Source: an uncultured Erythrobacteraceae bacterium
Lineage (GTDB): Bacteria > Pseudomonadota > Alphaproteobacteria > Sphingomonadales > Sphingomonadaceae
NCBI GenBank assembly: GCA_950071875.1
Contig: CATMNW010000179.1
Coordinates: 1 to 5,690, forward strand
Direction of reading: 5' to 3'
DNA length: 5,690 nt
The notes under the pieces were generated by a model. That model ran no database searches and was not told the DNA's origin. It saw nothing but the letters and a program-made list of their open reading frames with translations. The translations under genes and the position numbers were made by a program. Positions 1 to 5,631 of this stretch are shown one piece after another (positions within the stretch are counted from its first letter, which is position 1; each line of letters starts with the position of its first letter).

Positions 1-2284
1 CGATCAGCTGCATCTGCAATATCTGCCGGCGATCTGCCCCAAGGACACGCAGGACCACTGTGTCGTATGTCCGCGCGGCGCGGGCGGCCGCGATAGCGCC
101 GAGCAGAACGGCAAGCCCCGCTAGCACCGCGACGCTGGCCGCCGCAAGGGTTGCCAAGCCGACTTGTTGCAGGATCGTGCGCGCCTGTTCCAGCACGCCG
201 CCCACCTCGATCACCGAAGTTGAGGGGAGGGCGGCCACCAGCGATTGCAGCAGCGGGCCCGTGGGCGTGCCGGGGCTCAATTCCACCGTGGCGGCAAGGT
301 TGTGCGGTGCATCTCGGATAGCGTTGGGGCTGAGCACGAAAACATAGTTGAATCCCATGCTTTCCCAATCGACCCGCCGGGTGTTGGCAATCCGGGCGGT
401 GCGTTCGATGCCGAGGATGCCGAAGGTCAGCTGGTCGCCGATTTCCAATCCGGCGGCTTCCGCAAAATCCTCGTCGACGGAGACCAGCGGCTCACCTTCA
501 TAGAACGGACCCCACCACTTGCCGTCCGTCAGTTCATTGCCTTCGGGCAAAGTGTCGGCATAGGTCAGCCCGCGCTCGCCGCGCAGCGCCCAGGCGCCGT
601 CGGGTATCTCGGTCAGGTCGGCGGTGCGCGTCATCGCGCCTTCCTGGCCGAACGCCAATACAGAGCCACGCAAGGCAGGAACAGTGCGCCATTGCGCGTC
701 GGGGTCCGCCTGCTGCACCAGACCCTCGAATTCGGTTACTTGATCGCGGGGGATATCCAGCACGAAGTAATCCGGAGCCTGATCGGGCACCCTGCTCTGG
801 ATATTTCCGTCGATCGCGCTTTGGACCGCAGCAAGGAGCACGAAAGAAGCGAGGCCGAAGCCAAGGGCAGTCACCAATGCTCCGGTCGAGGAACCGGGCC
901 GATGCAGATTGGCTAGCGCATTGCGGGCCACGGGGTTCGAAGGTCGGGGCAGGGCGCCTGCAAGCTTCCGGATGCCGAGGCCGAGCAGGGCGAGCAGCGC
1001 GAGGATGGCCGCCGCGCCGAGGAGGAAACTGCCCGAAAGCATCCAGTTCTCTGCCGTGACGAGTGCCAGCGCAACGACCGCTGCCAGCCCGCCGCCGACA
1101 AGCCATAACGCTTTGGGATCGCGGGACAGCGGGGACACGCGCGAACGCATCAGGGCCATCGCCGGGAAATGGCGTGCCCGCAAAAGCGGAGGTGCAGCGA
1201 ATACCAGCGCGACCAGCATGCCATAAGCCAGAGCAAGCAGGATTGCGCCCGGATCGATGATGACGCTGCTGGAAACGGGCAAGAGGCCCTGAAGCGCCAA
1301 CGCAAGAACCGGAACGATGGCCACGCCGACCGCGATGCCGGCAATGCTGCCTACAAGCGACGCGGCAACGATCTGCAAGGCATAGATCCGCGATATGTCC
1401 GTGCTCGATGCGCCAAGGATCTTCAGCGTCGCAATGCCTTGCCGGCGCGCGTCGAGGTATGAGGTCACACCGCCGCCAATCCCGATCCCGGCAATGACAA
1501 GTGCTGCAAGGCCGACCAGGGTCAGGAATTCGCTCATCCGGTTCACGAAGCGGTCCGTGCCGGGTGCCGCACGGTCTGCAGTGTCGATGTCGAAACCGGC
1601 TTCCGGAAACTGGTCCTCAAGCGCTTCCTCGACAGCCTCGAGGTCCCGCTCCTGCGTAAAGCGGACGCGGGTCTTCGATTGATACATCGATCCCGGTGCG
1701 GTCAGCCCGGCGCGGACCGGCAGGTCCTCCGCCACGATGATGGTCGGGCCAAGCTGGAATCCTTCGCCCAGACGGTCGGGCTCGTTCTCGATAATACCGC
1801 CTGCGCGAAGCGTTGCGGTACCGATGGCGAACGTATCGCCCGGTGCGACGCCCAGCCGGTCTGCGGCGCCCTGCGAAAGCCATGCTTCATCCGCTGACGG
1901 AGCATTGACGGATCGCCCGTCTTCCAGCGTAAGTTCGCCATAGAGCGGATAGGCTTGGTCAACCGCTTTCAATTCGATCGGCGCGGCCTGATCGTCATAT
2001 CGCGCCATGGCCTGCAGACGCGTCCCTGCGGAAACATCGCCCAGCTCATTCAGCGCCGCGCGTTCTTCTTCGTTGAGGGAGCGCTGCCATAATTCGATCT
2101 GCAAATCTCCGCCGAGATAATTGCGACCATTGGCCTCGATTTCGGAATTGATCGCAGCTGTCAGCGATCCGATCGCCGCCAGCGCGCCCGTACCCAGGAA
2201 CAGGCAGACAAGCAGCAGCCTCAGCCCGCGAAACCGCGCATTCAGATCGCGTCGGGCGATGCGCCAGGCGGTTGCCCAGCTCAT
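1..2284 (-). CDS. ybbP: FtsX-type ABC transporter permease, YbbP-like (3' end cut by window edge)
   Basis: The reading frame is open from the ATG at 2284-2282 to the window edge: 761 codons with no stop. The start overlaps the stop of the upstream ATPase gene as ATGA, so the two are translationally coupled. The protein begins MSWATAWRIARRDLNARFRG, followed by a first membrane segment at about residues 22-45 and a large periplasmic domain. Hydrophobic segments follow at about 254-276, 302-325 and 340-366 (first FtsX core). A pair lies at about 390-437, another segment at 468-487, then a second large extracytoplasmic region, and a segment at about 712-735. This duplicated layout fits the YbbP/COG3127 permeases, which are about 800 residues long (E. 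coli YbbP 804), so only the last segments should be missing. The family is annotated as working with the YbbA ATPase next to TesA; its substrate is not established. Function is by homology and gene order; the fold assignment is firm. Confidence 0.9.
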   Translation of the reverse strand, partial: MSWATAWRIARRDLNARFRGLRLLLVCLFLGTGALAAIGSLTAAINSEIEANGRNYLGGDLQIELWQRSLNEEERAALNELGDVSAGTRLQAMARYDDQAAPIELKAVDQAYPLYGELTLEDGRSVNAPSADEAWLSQGAADRLGVAPGDTFAIGTATLRAGGIIENEPDRLGEGFQLGPTIIVAEDLPVRAGLTAPGSMYQSKTRVRFTQERDLEAVEEALEDQFPEAGFDIDTADRAAPGTDRFVNRMSEFLTLVGLAALVIAGIGIGGGVTSYLDARRQGIATLKILGASSTDISRIYALQIVAASLVGSIAGIAVGVAIVPVLALALQGLLPVSSSVIIDPGAILLALAYGMLVALVFAAPPLLRARHFPAMALMRSRVSPLSRDPKALWLVGGGLAAVVALALVTAENWMLSGSFLLGAAAILALLALLGLGIRKLAGALPRPSNPVARNALANLHRPGSSTGALVTALGFGLASFVLLAAVQSAIDGNIQSRVPDQAPDYFVLDIPRDQVTEFEGLVQQADPDAQWRTVPALRGSVLAFGQEGAMTRTADLTEIPDGAWALRGERGLTYADTLPEGNELTDGKWWGPFYEGEPLVSVDEDFAEAAGLEIGDQLTFGILGIERTARIANTRRVDWESMGFNYVFVLSPNAIRDAPHNLAATVELSPGTPTGPLLQSLVAALPSTSVIEVGGVLEQARTILQQVGLATLAAASVAVLAGLAVLLGAIAAARAARTYDTVVLRVLGADRRQILQMQLI

Positions 2285-2970
2285 TTGGAAACATCGCTCG
2301 CAATACGGCCGTCGCCCAGTTGCAGCACGCGTTCGCAATGCTGGGCAAGCTCGGGATCGTGCGTGATGACAAGCAGCGTAGCGCCGGTTTCTGCACGGCG
2401 CGAAAACAGGAGCTCCACGATCTCGTGACCCGTGGCGGCATCGAGGTTGCCGGTCGGTTCGTCGGCAAAGACCAGGGCGGGCCGTGGTGCAAGAGCGCGG
2501 GCAATGGCTACACGCTGCTGTTCGCCGCCCGATAACTGCTGCGGGTAGTGATCGAGGCGGTGGCCGAGGCCAACCGCTTCCAGTTCGGCTTTCGCACGCT
2601 CCTGCGCATCGCTGTCTCCGCCCAGTTCCATGGGCGTGGCAACGTTTTCCAGCGCAGTCATGGTCGGCAGCAGGTGGAAAGCCTGCAACACGATGCCGAT
2701 CCGGCCGCGGCGGGCATGGGCCAGCGCATCTTCGTCCATCGCTGCAAAATCCTCACCGGCAACCTGCAATGTCCCGCCGGTGGCGCGTTCCAGCCCGGAA
2801 AGCACCGCCATCAGCGAGCTTTTGCCGGAGCCCGAAGGGCCGAGCAGCGCCACGGTCGAACCGCGTTCGATATCGAGGTCGATACCACGAAGGATTTCGA
2901 CCGGCGCTTCACTGGTGCCAAGGGTAAGGGTGAGGTTGCGGGCGGAAATCGCAGCTTGAGAGTTTGTCAC
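2281..2970 (-). CDS. ybbA: ABC transporter ATP-binding protein, YbbA/LolD-like
   Basis: This is a complete ABC ATPase, 229 residues from the GTG at 2970-2968. In this numbering the Walker A motif GPSGSGKS is at 44-51, the Q-loop glutamine is at 96 in VLQAFHLLP, and the signature LSGGEQQR is at 146-153. Walker B LVFADE is at 166-171, the D-loop NLDA follows at 175-178, and the switch histidine is in ITHD at 204. The sequence is of the MacB/LolD/YbbA class and powers the FtsX permease whose ATG overlaps this stop codon. An in-frame GTG at 3003-3001 would add 11 residues. I prefer 2970 because it places Walker A almost exactly where E. coli YbbA has it, and because the longer form abuts the esterase's ribosome binding site on the other strand. 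Neither start has a good Shine-Dalgarno sequence, so the start is less certain than the gene. It is divergent from tesA, with only 47 bases between starts. Confidence 0.93.
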   Translation of the reverse strand: MTNSQAAISARNLTLTLGTSEAPVEILRGIDLDIERGSTVALLGPSGSGKSSLMAVLSGLERATGGTLQVAGEDFAAMDEDALAHARRGRIGIVLQAFHLLPTMTALENVATPMELGGDSDAQERAKAELEAVGLGHRLDHYPQQLSGGEQQRVAIARALAPRPALVFADEPTGNLDAATGHEIVELLFSRRAETGATLLVITHDPELAQHCERVLQLGDGRIASDVSK

Positions 2971-3003
2971 GAGGCTGCGATGGCACGCGCTCCCAGGTTG
3001 CAC

Positions 3004-3009
3004 AAGGAA
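3004..3009 (+). promoter_or_regulatory. Ribosome binding site of the tesA-like gene
   Basis: AAGGAA lies 8 bases before the ATG at 3018. It selects this start over an upstream in-frame start near 2964, which would put 18 polar and charged residues in front of the signal peptide. Confidence 0.75.
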
Positions 3010-3017
3010 ACTCGCCG

Positions 3018-3719
3018 ATGCATTTGCGGCATTTGTCGATAACGGTAATCGCCCTGACGATGATGGGCTGCTCGAATGCGGACGAGGGCACGCCGGCTCC
3101 GGAAGAAACCGCCCAGCAATCCGCGCCGGATACCGATATAGCCGTCGATGGACCGGAACGGCGCATTCTGGCTTTCGGTGACAGCCTGTTCGCCGGATAC
3201 GACCTGGAAGAACAGCAGGGTTATCCCGAACAGCTTGAAGATGCCTTGCGCGAACGCGGCACCAATGCGCGTGTCATCGATGCGGGCGTATCGGGCGATA
3301 CCAGTGCTGCGGGCCGCCAGCGGCTGGCATTCACCCTCGATGCGCAGGAAATGAAGCCCGATCTCGTGATCCTCGAACTGGGCGGCAATGATATGCTGCG
3401 CGGTATCCAGCCTTCACAGACACGCGCCAATTTCGAGGCGATGCTGCAGGAATTGCGCGACCGCGAAATTCCGGTTCTTCTCATGGGTATGCGATCGCCG
3501 CCCAATTACGGGCCGGATTACCAGCAGCAGTTCGATGCTCTCTACAGGGACCTTGCGCAGGAATATGGCGCGGCGCTTGTCCCGTTCTGGCTGGAAAGCA
3601 TCTACGAGGACCAGAGCCTGTTCCTCGATGATCGTATCCACCCGACGGCAGAAGGGGTTTCCGCACTGGTCGGCGATACGGTCGATGACGTGGAAAAGGC
3701 GTTGCCGCCCGCAGGCTAG
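3018..3719 (+). CDS. tesA: GDSL/SGNH-hydrolase esterase, TesA family (arylesterase / lysophospholipase L1-like), predicted lipoprotein
   Basis: The protein has 233 residues. It starts with a short basic and hydrophobic signal peptide ending in a lipobox-like LTMMGC, so Cys18 is the likely lipidated residue; Ser at +2 suggests outer-membrane sorting by E. coli rules. A linker rich in Glu, Pro, Gln and Asp (about 19-47) precedes the SGNH hydrolase domain. All four blocks are visible: FGDSL with nucleophile Ser56, SGDTS with oxyanion Gly93, GGND with Asn124, and DDRIHP with Asp205 and His208. Known relatives hydrolyse acyl thioesters, lysophospholipids and aryl esters; the true substrate here cannot be read from sequence. 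Adjacency to ybbA-ybbP is the classic tesA context. The E. coli enzyme is soluble in the periplasm, so the lipid anchor is a difference worth noting. The stop codon is interlocked with that of recF at CTAG, 3716-3719. Confidence 0.93.
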   Translation: MHLRHLSITVIALTMMGCSNADEGTPAPEETAQQSAPDTDIAVDGPERRILAFGDSLFAGYDLEEQQGYPEQLEDALRERGTNARVIDAGVSGDTSAAGRQRLAFTLDAQEMKPDLVILELGGNDMLRGIQPSQTRANFEAMLQELRDREIPVLLMGMRSPPNYGPDYQQQFDALYRDLAQEYGAALVPFWLESIYEDQSLFLDDRIHPTAEGVSALVGDTVDDVEKALPPAG

Positions 3720-4795
3720 AGCCGTTCGACAACGCCGTCGCTGACCCGCCAGACCGCCGCTTCCCCGGCAATGGAACTGAAGGGATTCGCCTCGGTACCC
3801 GTCATCCACACCTGTGCGCCGCTTATGCGGAGTTGATCGAACAGGGCGGCGCGCCGGACGGGATCGAGATGGGCAGCGACTTCGTCTAGCAGCAACACGC
3901 TGGTACGCCCCTGCGCGGCCAGTCCGGCATGCGCCAGGGTCATCGCGACCAGCATGGCCTTCTGTTCGCCCGTCGAACTCTGTGCCGCGGGCACGCGCTT
4001 GGCCGCATGGATAACCTCCAGCTCGTCACGGTGTGGCCCGTCGAGCGTGCGCTGGGCCGCGCGGTCGCGTTTGCGATTGTCGTATAACGCCTGGCTCAGC
4101 CCGTCGGCATGGTCGGGCGCGCCGGGTTGGTATGTAAGGGCAGGGCGGGCAAAGGGTTCGGCCGGCATTTCGGCCAGCCTTACGGCCAGTGTCTCTACCA
4201 GCCGAGCGCGCCCTTCCATGAGGGCTCGTCCGTGCTGGACCATCTGGGCTTCGATGGCATCCAGCCAGCCGCTTTCCGGTTCGCGCATGTCCGAAAGCAG
4301 CCGGTTGCGTTCGCGCAAGGCCGCTTCATACCGCGCGGCGTGGCTGGCATGGGCGGGATCGAGTGCCAGTGCCAGCCTGTCCATATAGCGCCGCCGGTCG
4401 CCTGCGGGACCGGTAAACAGCCCATCCATTGCCGGGGTCAGCCATGTTACTGCAAGCCATTCGCCCAATTGGGTTGCGGGTGCATCCACCCCGCTGATGC
4501 GAACCCGGCGACGGCCCGGACTGGAGCTTTCCGAATAAGTGCCCAGCCGGATCGGTTCGCCATCCCGTAACAGGTCGGCGCCGACCCTGAAGCCATCGAC
4601 AGCGTTGTTCTGGACGATATCGGCAAGGGCGGCGCGCCTCAGCCCGCGACCCGGAGCCAGCAGAGACAGGGCTTCGAGAACATTCGTTTTCCCGGCCCCG
4701 TTTTCGCCAACCAGCAGGTTGAAACGGGCCGTAGCCGATAGCTCGGTATCGGCATGGTTGCGGAAACTGGAAAGGGCAATGCGATCGAGCGCCAT
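3716..4795 (-). CDS. recF: DNA replication and repair protein RecF
   Basis: The protein has 359 residues from the ATG at 4795-4793, close to E. coli RecF (357). The N-terminus MALDRIALSSFRNH matches the RecF opening. Walker A GENGAGKT is at 30-37, with the lysine at 36 as in E. coli. The family-specific stretch ending in GPAGDRRRYMD is at about 121-139. DGPHRDEL is at 252-259, the ABC-type signature SSTGEQK at 273-279, and Walker B LLLDE at 301-305, followed by the HLD of the second RecF signature. RecF is an SMC-like cytoplasmic ATPase that binds DNA at gapped junctions and helps RecO and RecR load RecA. It is not next to dnaN or gyrB here, unlike in E. coli. The chosen ATG has little Shine-Dalgarno sequence; an in-frame TTG at 4840 preceded by GGAGG would add 15 residues. 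It converges on tesA with a 4-base overlap. Confidence 0.96.
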   Translation of the reverse strand: MALDRIALSSFRNHADTELSATARFNLLVGENGAGKTNVLEALSLLAPGRGLRRAALADIVQNNAVDGFRVGADLLRDGEPIRLGTYSESSSPGRRRVRISGVDAPATQLGEWLAVTWLTPAMDGLFTGPAGDRRRYMDRLALALDPAHASHAARYEAALRERNRLLSDMREPESGWLDAIEAQMVQHGRALMEGRARLVETLAVRLAEMPAEPFARPALTYQPGAPDHADGLSQALYDNRKRDRAAQRTLDGPHRDELEVIHAAKRVPAAQSSTGEQKAMLVAMTLAHAGLAAQGRTSVLLLDEVAAHLDPVRRAALFDQLRISGAQVWMTGTEANPFSSIAGEAAVWRVSDGVVERL

Positions 4796-4845
4796 GAGCC
4801 ATTGCGCGATAGCGCGGGTCGATTGACGCCGCCACTCCAAACACG

Positions 4846-4850
4846 CCTCC
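4846..4850 (-). promoter_or_regulatory. Possible ribosome binding site for an extended recF start (TTG at 4840)
   Basis: On the minus strand GGAGG is followed, after 5 bases, by TTG at 4840-4838, in frame with recF. The family N-terminus argues for the ATG at 4795, but that ATG has no comparable ribosome binding site. The site also overlaps the left arm of the 4848-4882 inverted repeat. Confidence 0.35.
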
Positions 4851-4882
4851 GAATTGTTGGTGAATTTTCCCAACCTTTCGGA
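4848..4882. promoter_or_regulatory. Inverted repeat, candidate enhancer-binding-protein site (UAS) for the sigma-54 promoter
   Basis: The arms TCCGAATTGTTGG (4848-4860) and CCAACCTTTCGGA (4870-4882) are inverted copies matching at 11 of 13 positions, separated by 9 bases. The centre is about 109 bases upstream of the predicted sigma-54 start site at about 4974. That is the typical distance for upstream activating sequences of AAA+ activators such as PspF or NtrC-type proteins. Seen: the repeat and its spacing. Inferred: that a protein binds it. It could instead regulate recF, whose leader it overlaps. Confidence 0.5.
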
Positions 4883-4947
4883 TTGATGAACGCGGCGCGG
4901 GATCGGTGTTCAGCGAGGAATGGCGGAAATCTCCCGTTTTTCCAGTT

Positions 4948-4963
4948 TGGCACGCTGGTTGCA
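4948..4963 (+). promoter_or_regulatory. Sigma-54 (RpoN) -24/-12 promoter
   Basis: TGGCACG, four bases, then TTGCA matches the sigma-54 consensus TGGCACG-N4-TTGCW at every fixed position, with a T before the TGG. The invariant GG (4949-4950) and GC (4961-4962) are exactly 10 bases apart. Taking the C at 4962 as -12 puts the transcript start near 4974, about 50 bases before the first micropeptide ATG. It points toward the micropeptide/PspC operon, and the psp genes of enterobacteria are the classic sigma-54/PspF targets. Confidence 0.85.
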
Positions 4964-4975
4964 AAGTATTGGACA

Positions 4976-4992
4976 TCCCGGATGGTCCGGGA
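4976..4992 (+). promoter_or_regulatory. Hairpin at the 5' end of the predicted operon mRNA
   Basis: TCCCGGA, a TGG loop and TCCGGGA form a perfect 7-base-pair stem that begins 2-3 bases after the predicted start site and is followed by six A's. It could protect the 5' end of the mRNA or act as an operator. It has no U-run after it, so it is not a standard intrinsic terminator on the plus strand. Confidence 0.55.
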
Positions 4993-5024
4993 AAAAACGA
5001 AACAAGGTTCAAGGAGAATACCAA

Positions 5025-5144
5025 ATGTCCGCTTTTGAATATGCAGGAAACCGTGCCGTTGCCGCAGTCTTCGCCATCGCAGTTTCGGTCGCCAGCCTCG
5101 CCATCGCCGTCGTCCCCGCAAGCCCTGCCGGCTTCATCGCCTGA
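5025..5144 (+). CDS. Hydrophobic micropeptide 1, single-span membrane protein, unknown function
   Basis: This is a 39-residue protein with a strong ribosome binding site, AAGGAG at 5011-5016, 8 bases before its ATG. The N-terminus is short and polar (MSAFEYAGNR). A long uncharged, Ala/Val/Ile-rich segment runs from about residue 11 to 32, and the tail is PASPAGFIA. Arg10 just before the hydrophobic run suggests the N-terminus stays in the cytoplasm, with the tail in or across the membrane. It is the first gene after the sigma-54 promoter and is followed 44 bases later by a related peptide gene. I do not recognise the family. The ribosome binding site, promoter and paralogue together support a real gene. 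It could be a small regulator or partner of the PspC-domain protein, or an uncleaved signal-peptide-like membrane peptide. Confidence 0.8.
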   Translation: MSAFEYAGNRAVAAVFAIAVSVASLAIAVVPASPAGFIA

Positions 5145-5188
5145 TCGGCCCGCACACTTCGCAAATACAGATTGAAAGGAAAGGAAAC

Positions 5189-5305
5189 ATGTTCAACTCG
5201 GAAAACAGCAGCAAGCTTTTCGCAGCTGCCTTCTCGCTGGCCATTTCGGCGGCCTTCTTCGCCACGGCCATCATCCCCGCTTCGCCCAACGGACTAATCG
5301 CATGA
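5189..5305 (+). CDS. Hydrophobic micropeptide 2, paralogue of micropeptide 1, unknown function
   Basis: This is a 38-residue protein with ribosome binding site AAAGGA at 5175-5180, 8 bases before the ATG; a second AAGGAA lies closer. The polar N-terminus MFNSENSSK is followed by an uncharged segment rich in Ala, Phe, Ile and Ser, and the tail is PASPNGLIA. It lines up with micropeptide 1 along the whole hydrophobic part: both end in a run of A/I/V, then PASP, one variable residue, G, F or L, and IA. The TGA overlaps the ATG of the PspC-domain gene as ATGA, so translation of the two is probably coupled. The duplication and coupling argue for a membrane-associated role together with PspC. No known function can be assigned. 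Confidence 0.82.
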   Translation: MFNSENSSKLFAAAFSLAISAAFFATAIIPASPNGLIA

Positions 5306-5523
5306 ACGATTTGAAGTTTCGCGAAGACGACCACGCCGTCCGCCCCGCCAAGAGCTTCGCGCTCGATCGCCGCAACGGCAAGCTGATGGGGGTCTGCTCC
5401 GGCATCGCCCGCTACTTCGGCATCGACGCCACCTGGGTCCGCCTGGGCTTCGTCGCAGGAACGCTGCTCGGTTTCGGCAGCTTCATCCTGATCTACCTCG
5501 CGATTGCATTGATCGCAGACTGA
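5302..5523 (+). CDS. PspC-domain membrane protein (short form)
   Basis: This is a 73-residue protein. A charged, cytoplasmic-looking N-terminus (1-24) leads into the PspC domain: GKLMGVCSGIARYFGIDATW (26-45), the hallmark helix-turn with conserved Gly30, Gly34, Ala36 and Gly40, and then a hydrophobic span at about 46-71. PspC proteins are inner-membrane components of phage-shock-type envelope stress responses. In E. coli PspC works with PspB to relieve PspA inhibition of PspF. This copy has only the core domain and is shorter than E. coli PspC (119 residues); stand-alone short PspC proteins are common. No pspA, pspB or pspF lies in the window. The start overlaps the preceding stop by ATGA with only a weak GGA ahead of it, so it probably depends on translation of micropeptide 2. 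The domain is certain; the stress role is inferred from the family and the sigma-54 promoter. Confidence 0.93.
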   Translation: MNDLKFREDDHAVRPAKSFALDRRNGKLMGVCSGIARYFGIDATWVRLGFVAGTLLGFGSFILIYLAIALIAD

Positions 5524-5589
5524 CCACGGCCCTACGCCAACCGTCCCGGTTTTCGTGCCGGCCGTGGCTCAAATCAGTGAAAACCGGGA
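5524..5589. repeat. Two interleaved perfect inverted repeats after the PspC gene
   Basis: Pair A is CCACGGCC (5524-5531) with GGCCGTGG (5560-5567). Pair B is TCCCGGTTTTC (5544-5554) with GAAAACCGGGA (5579-5589). The left arm of B lies in the loop of A and its right arm lies outside A, so the two stems cross in pseudoknot fashion. Pair A begins right after the PspC stop codon. Confidence 0.7.
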
Positions 5590-5607
5590 GGGGCCGTTCG
5601 GCCCCTC
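5588..5607 (+). terminator. GC-rich hairpin, likely (bidirectional) transcription terminator
   Basis: GAGGGGCC, loop GTTC and GGCCCCTC form a perfect 8-base-pair stem between the convergent PspC and dehydrogenase genes. On the plus strand it is followed only by TTGTGATT, a poor U-run. On the minus strand a TTTT follows five bases after the stem, so it may serve either gene. Its first two bases are shared with the last two of inverted repeat B. Confidence 0.6.
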
Positions 5608-5631
5608 TTGTGATTCCGGCGCCCCTTCCAA

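Noticed and set aside
245..916. Long plus-strand open frame of 223 codons
   Set aside because: It is the mirror of the permease reading frame in GC-rich DNA (same codon register on the opposite strand), with no family resemblance and no ribosome binding site; the minus-strand permease is continuous with clear membrane segments.
2981..3002. TGGCACG followed by TTGCA ahead of tesA, resembling a second sigma-54 promoter
   Set aside because: The two blocks are 10 bases apart rather than 4, so GG and GC are 16 apart instead of 10; sigma-54 does not tolerate this spacing.
2548..3042. Plus-strand open frame of 164 codons over the ATPase gene
   Set aside because: It is a shadow of the ABC ATPase, which carries every expected motif on the minus strand.
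4109..4570. Plus-strand open frame of 153 codons inside recF
   Set aside because: It is a shadow frame; recF on the minus strand has Walker A, signature and Walker B motifs across this interval.
4883..4945. Possible IHF site between the inverted repeat and the sigma-54 promoter
   Set aside because: ATCAA occurs on the minus strand (near GATTGATGAA) but the TTR half at the right spacing is missing, so the match is too weak to annotate.
4326..5024. Minus-strand open frame of 232 codons spanning the recF start and spacer
   Set aside because: It is out of frame with recF, has no recognisable family and covers the regulatory spacer; treated as a chance frame in GC-rich DNA.
4920..5144. Longer 74-residue version of micropeptide 1 starting at 4920
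   Set aside because: The extra 35 codons would run through the sigma-54 promoter and lie upstream of the predicted transcript start; the ATG at 5025 has an ideal ribosome binding site.
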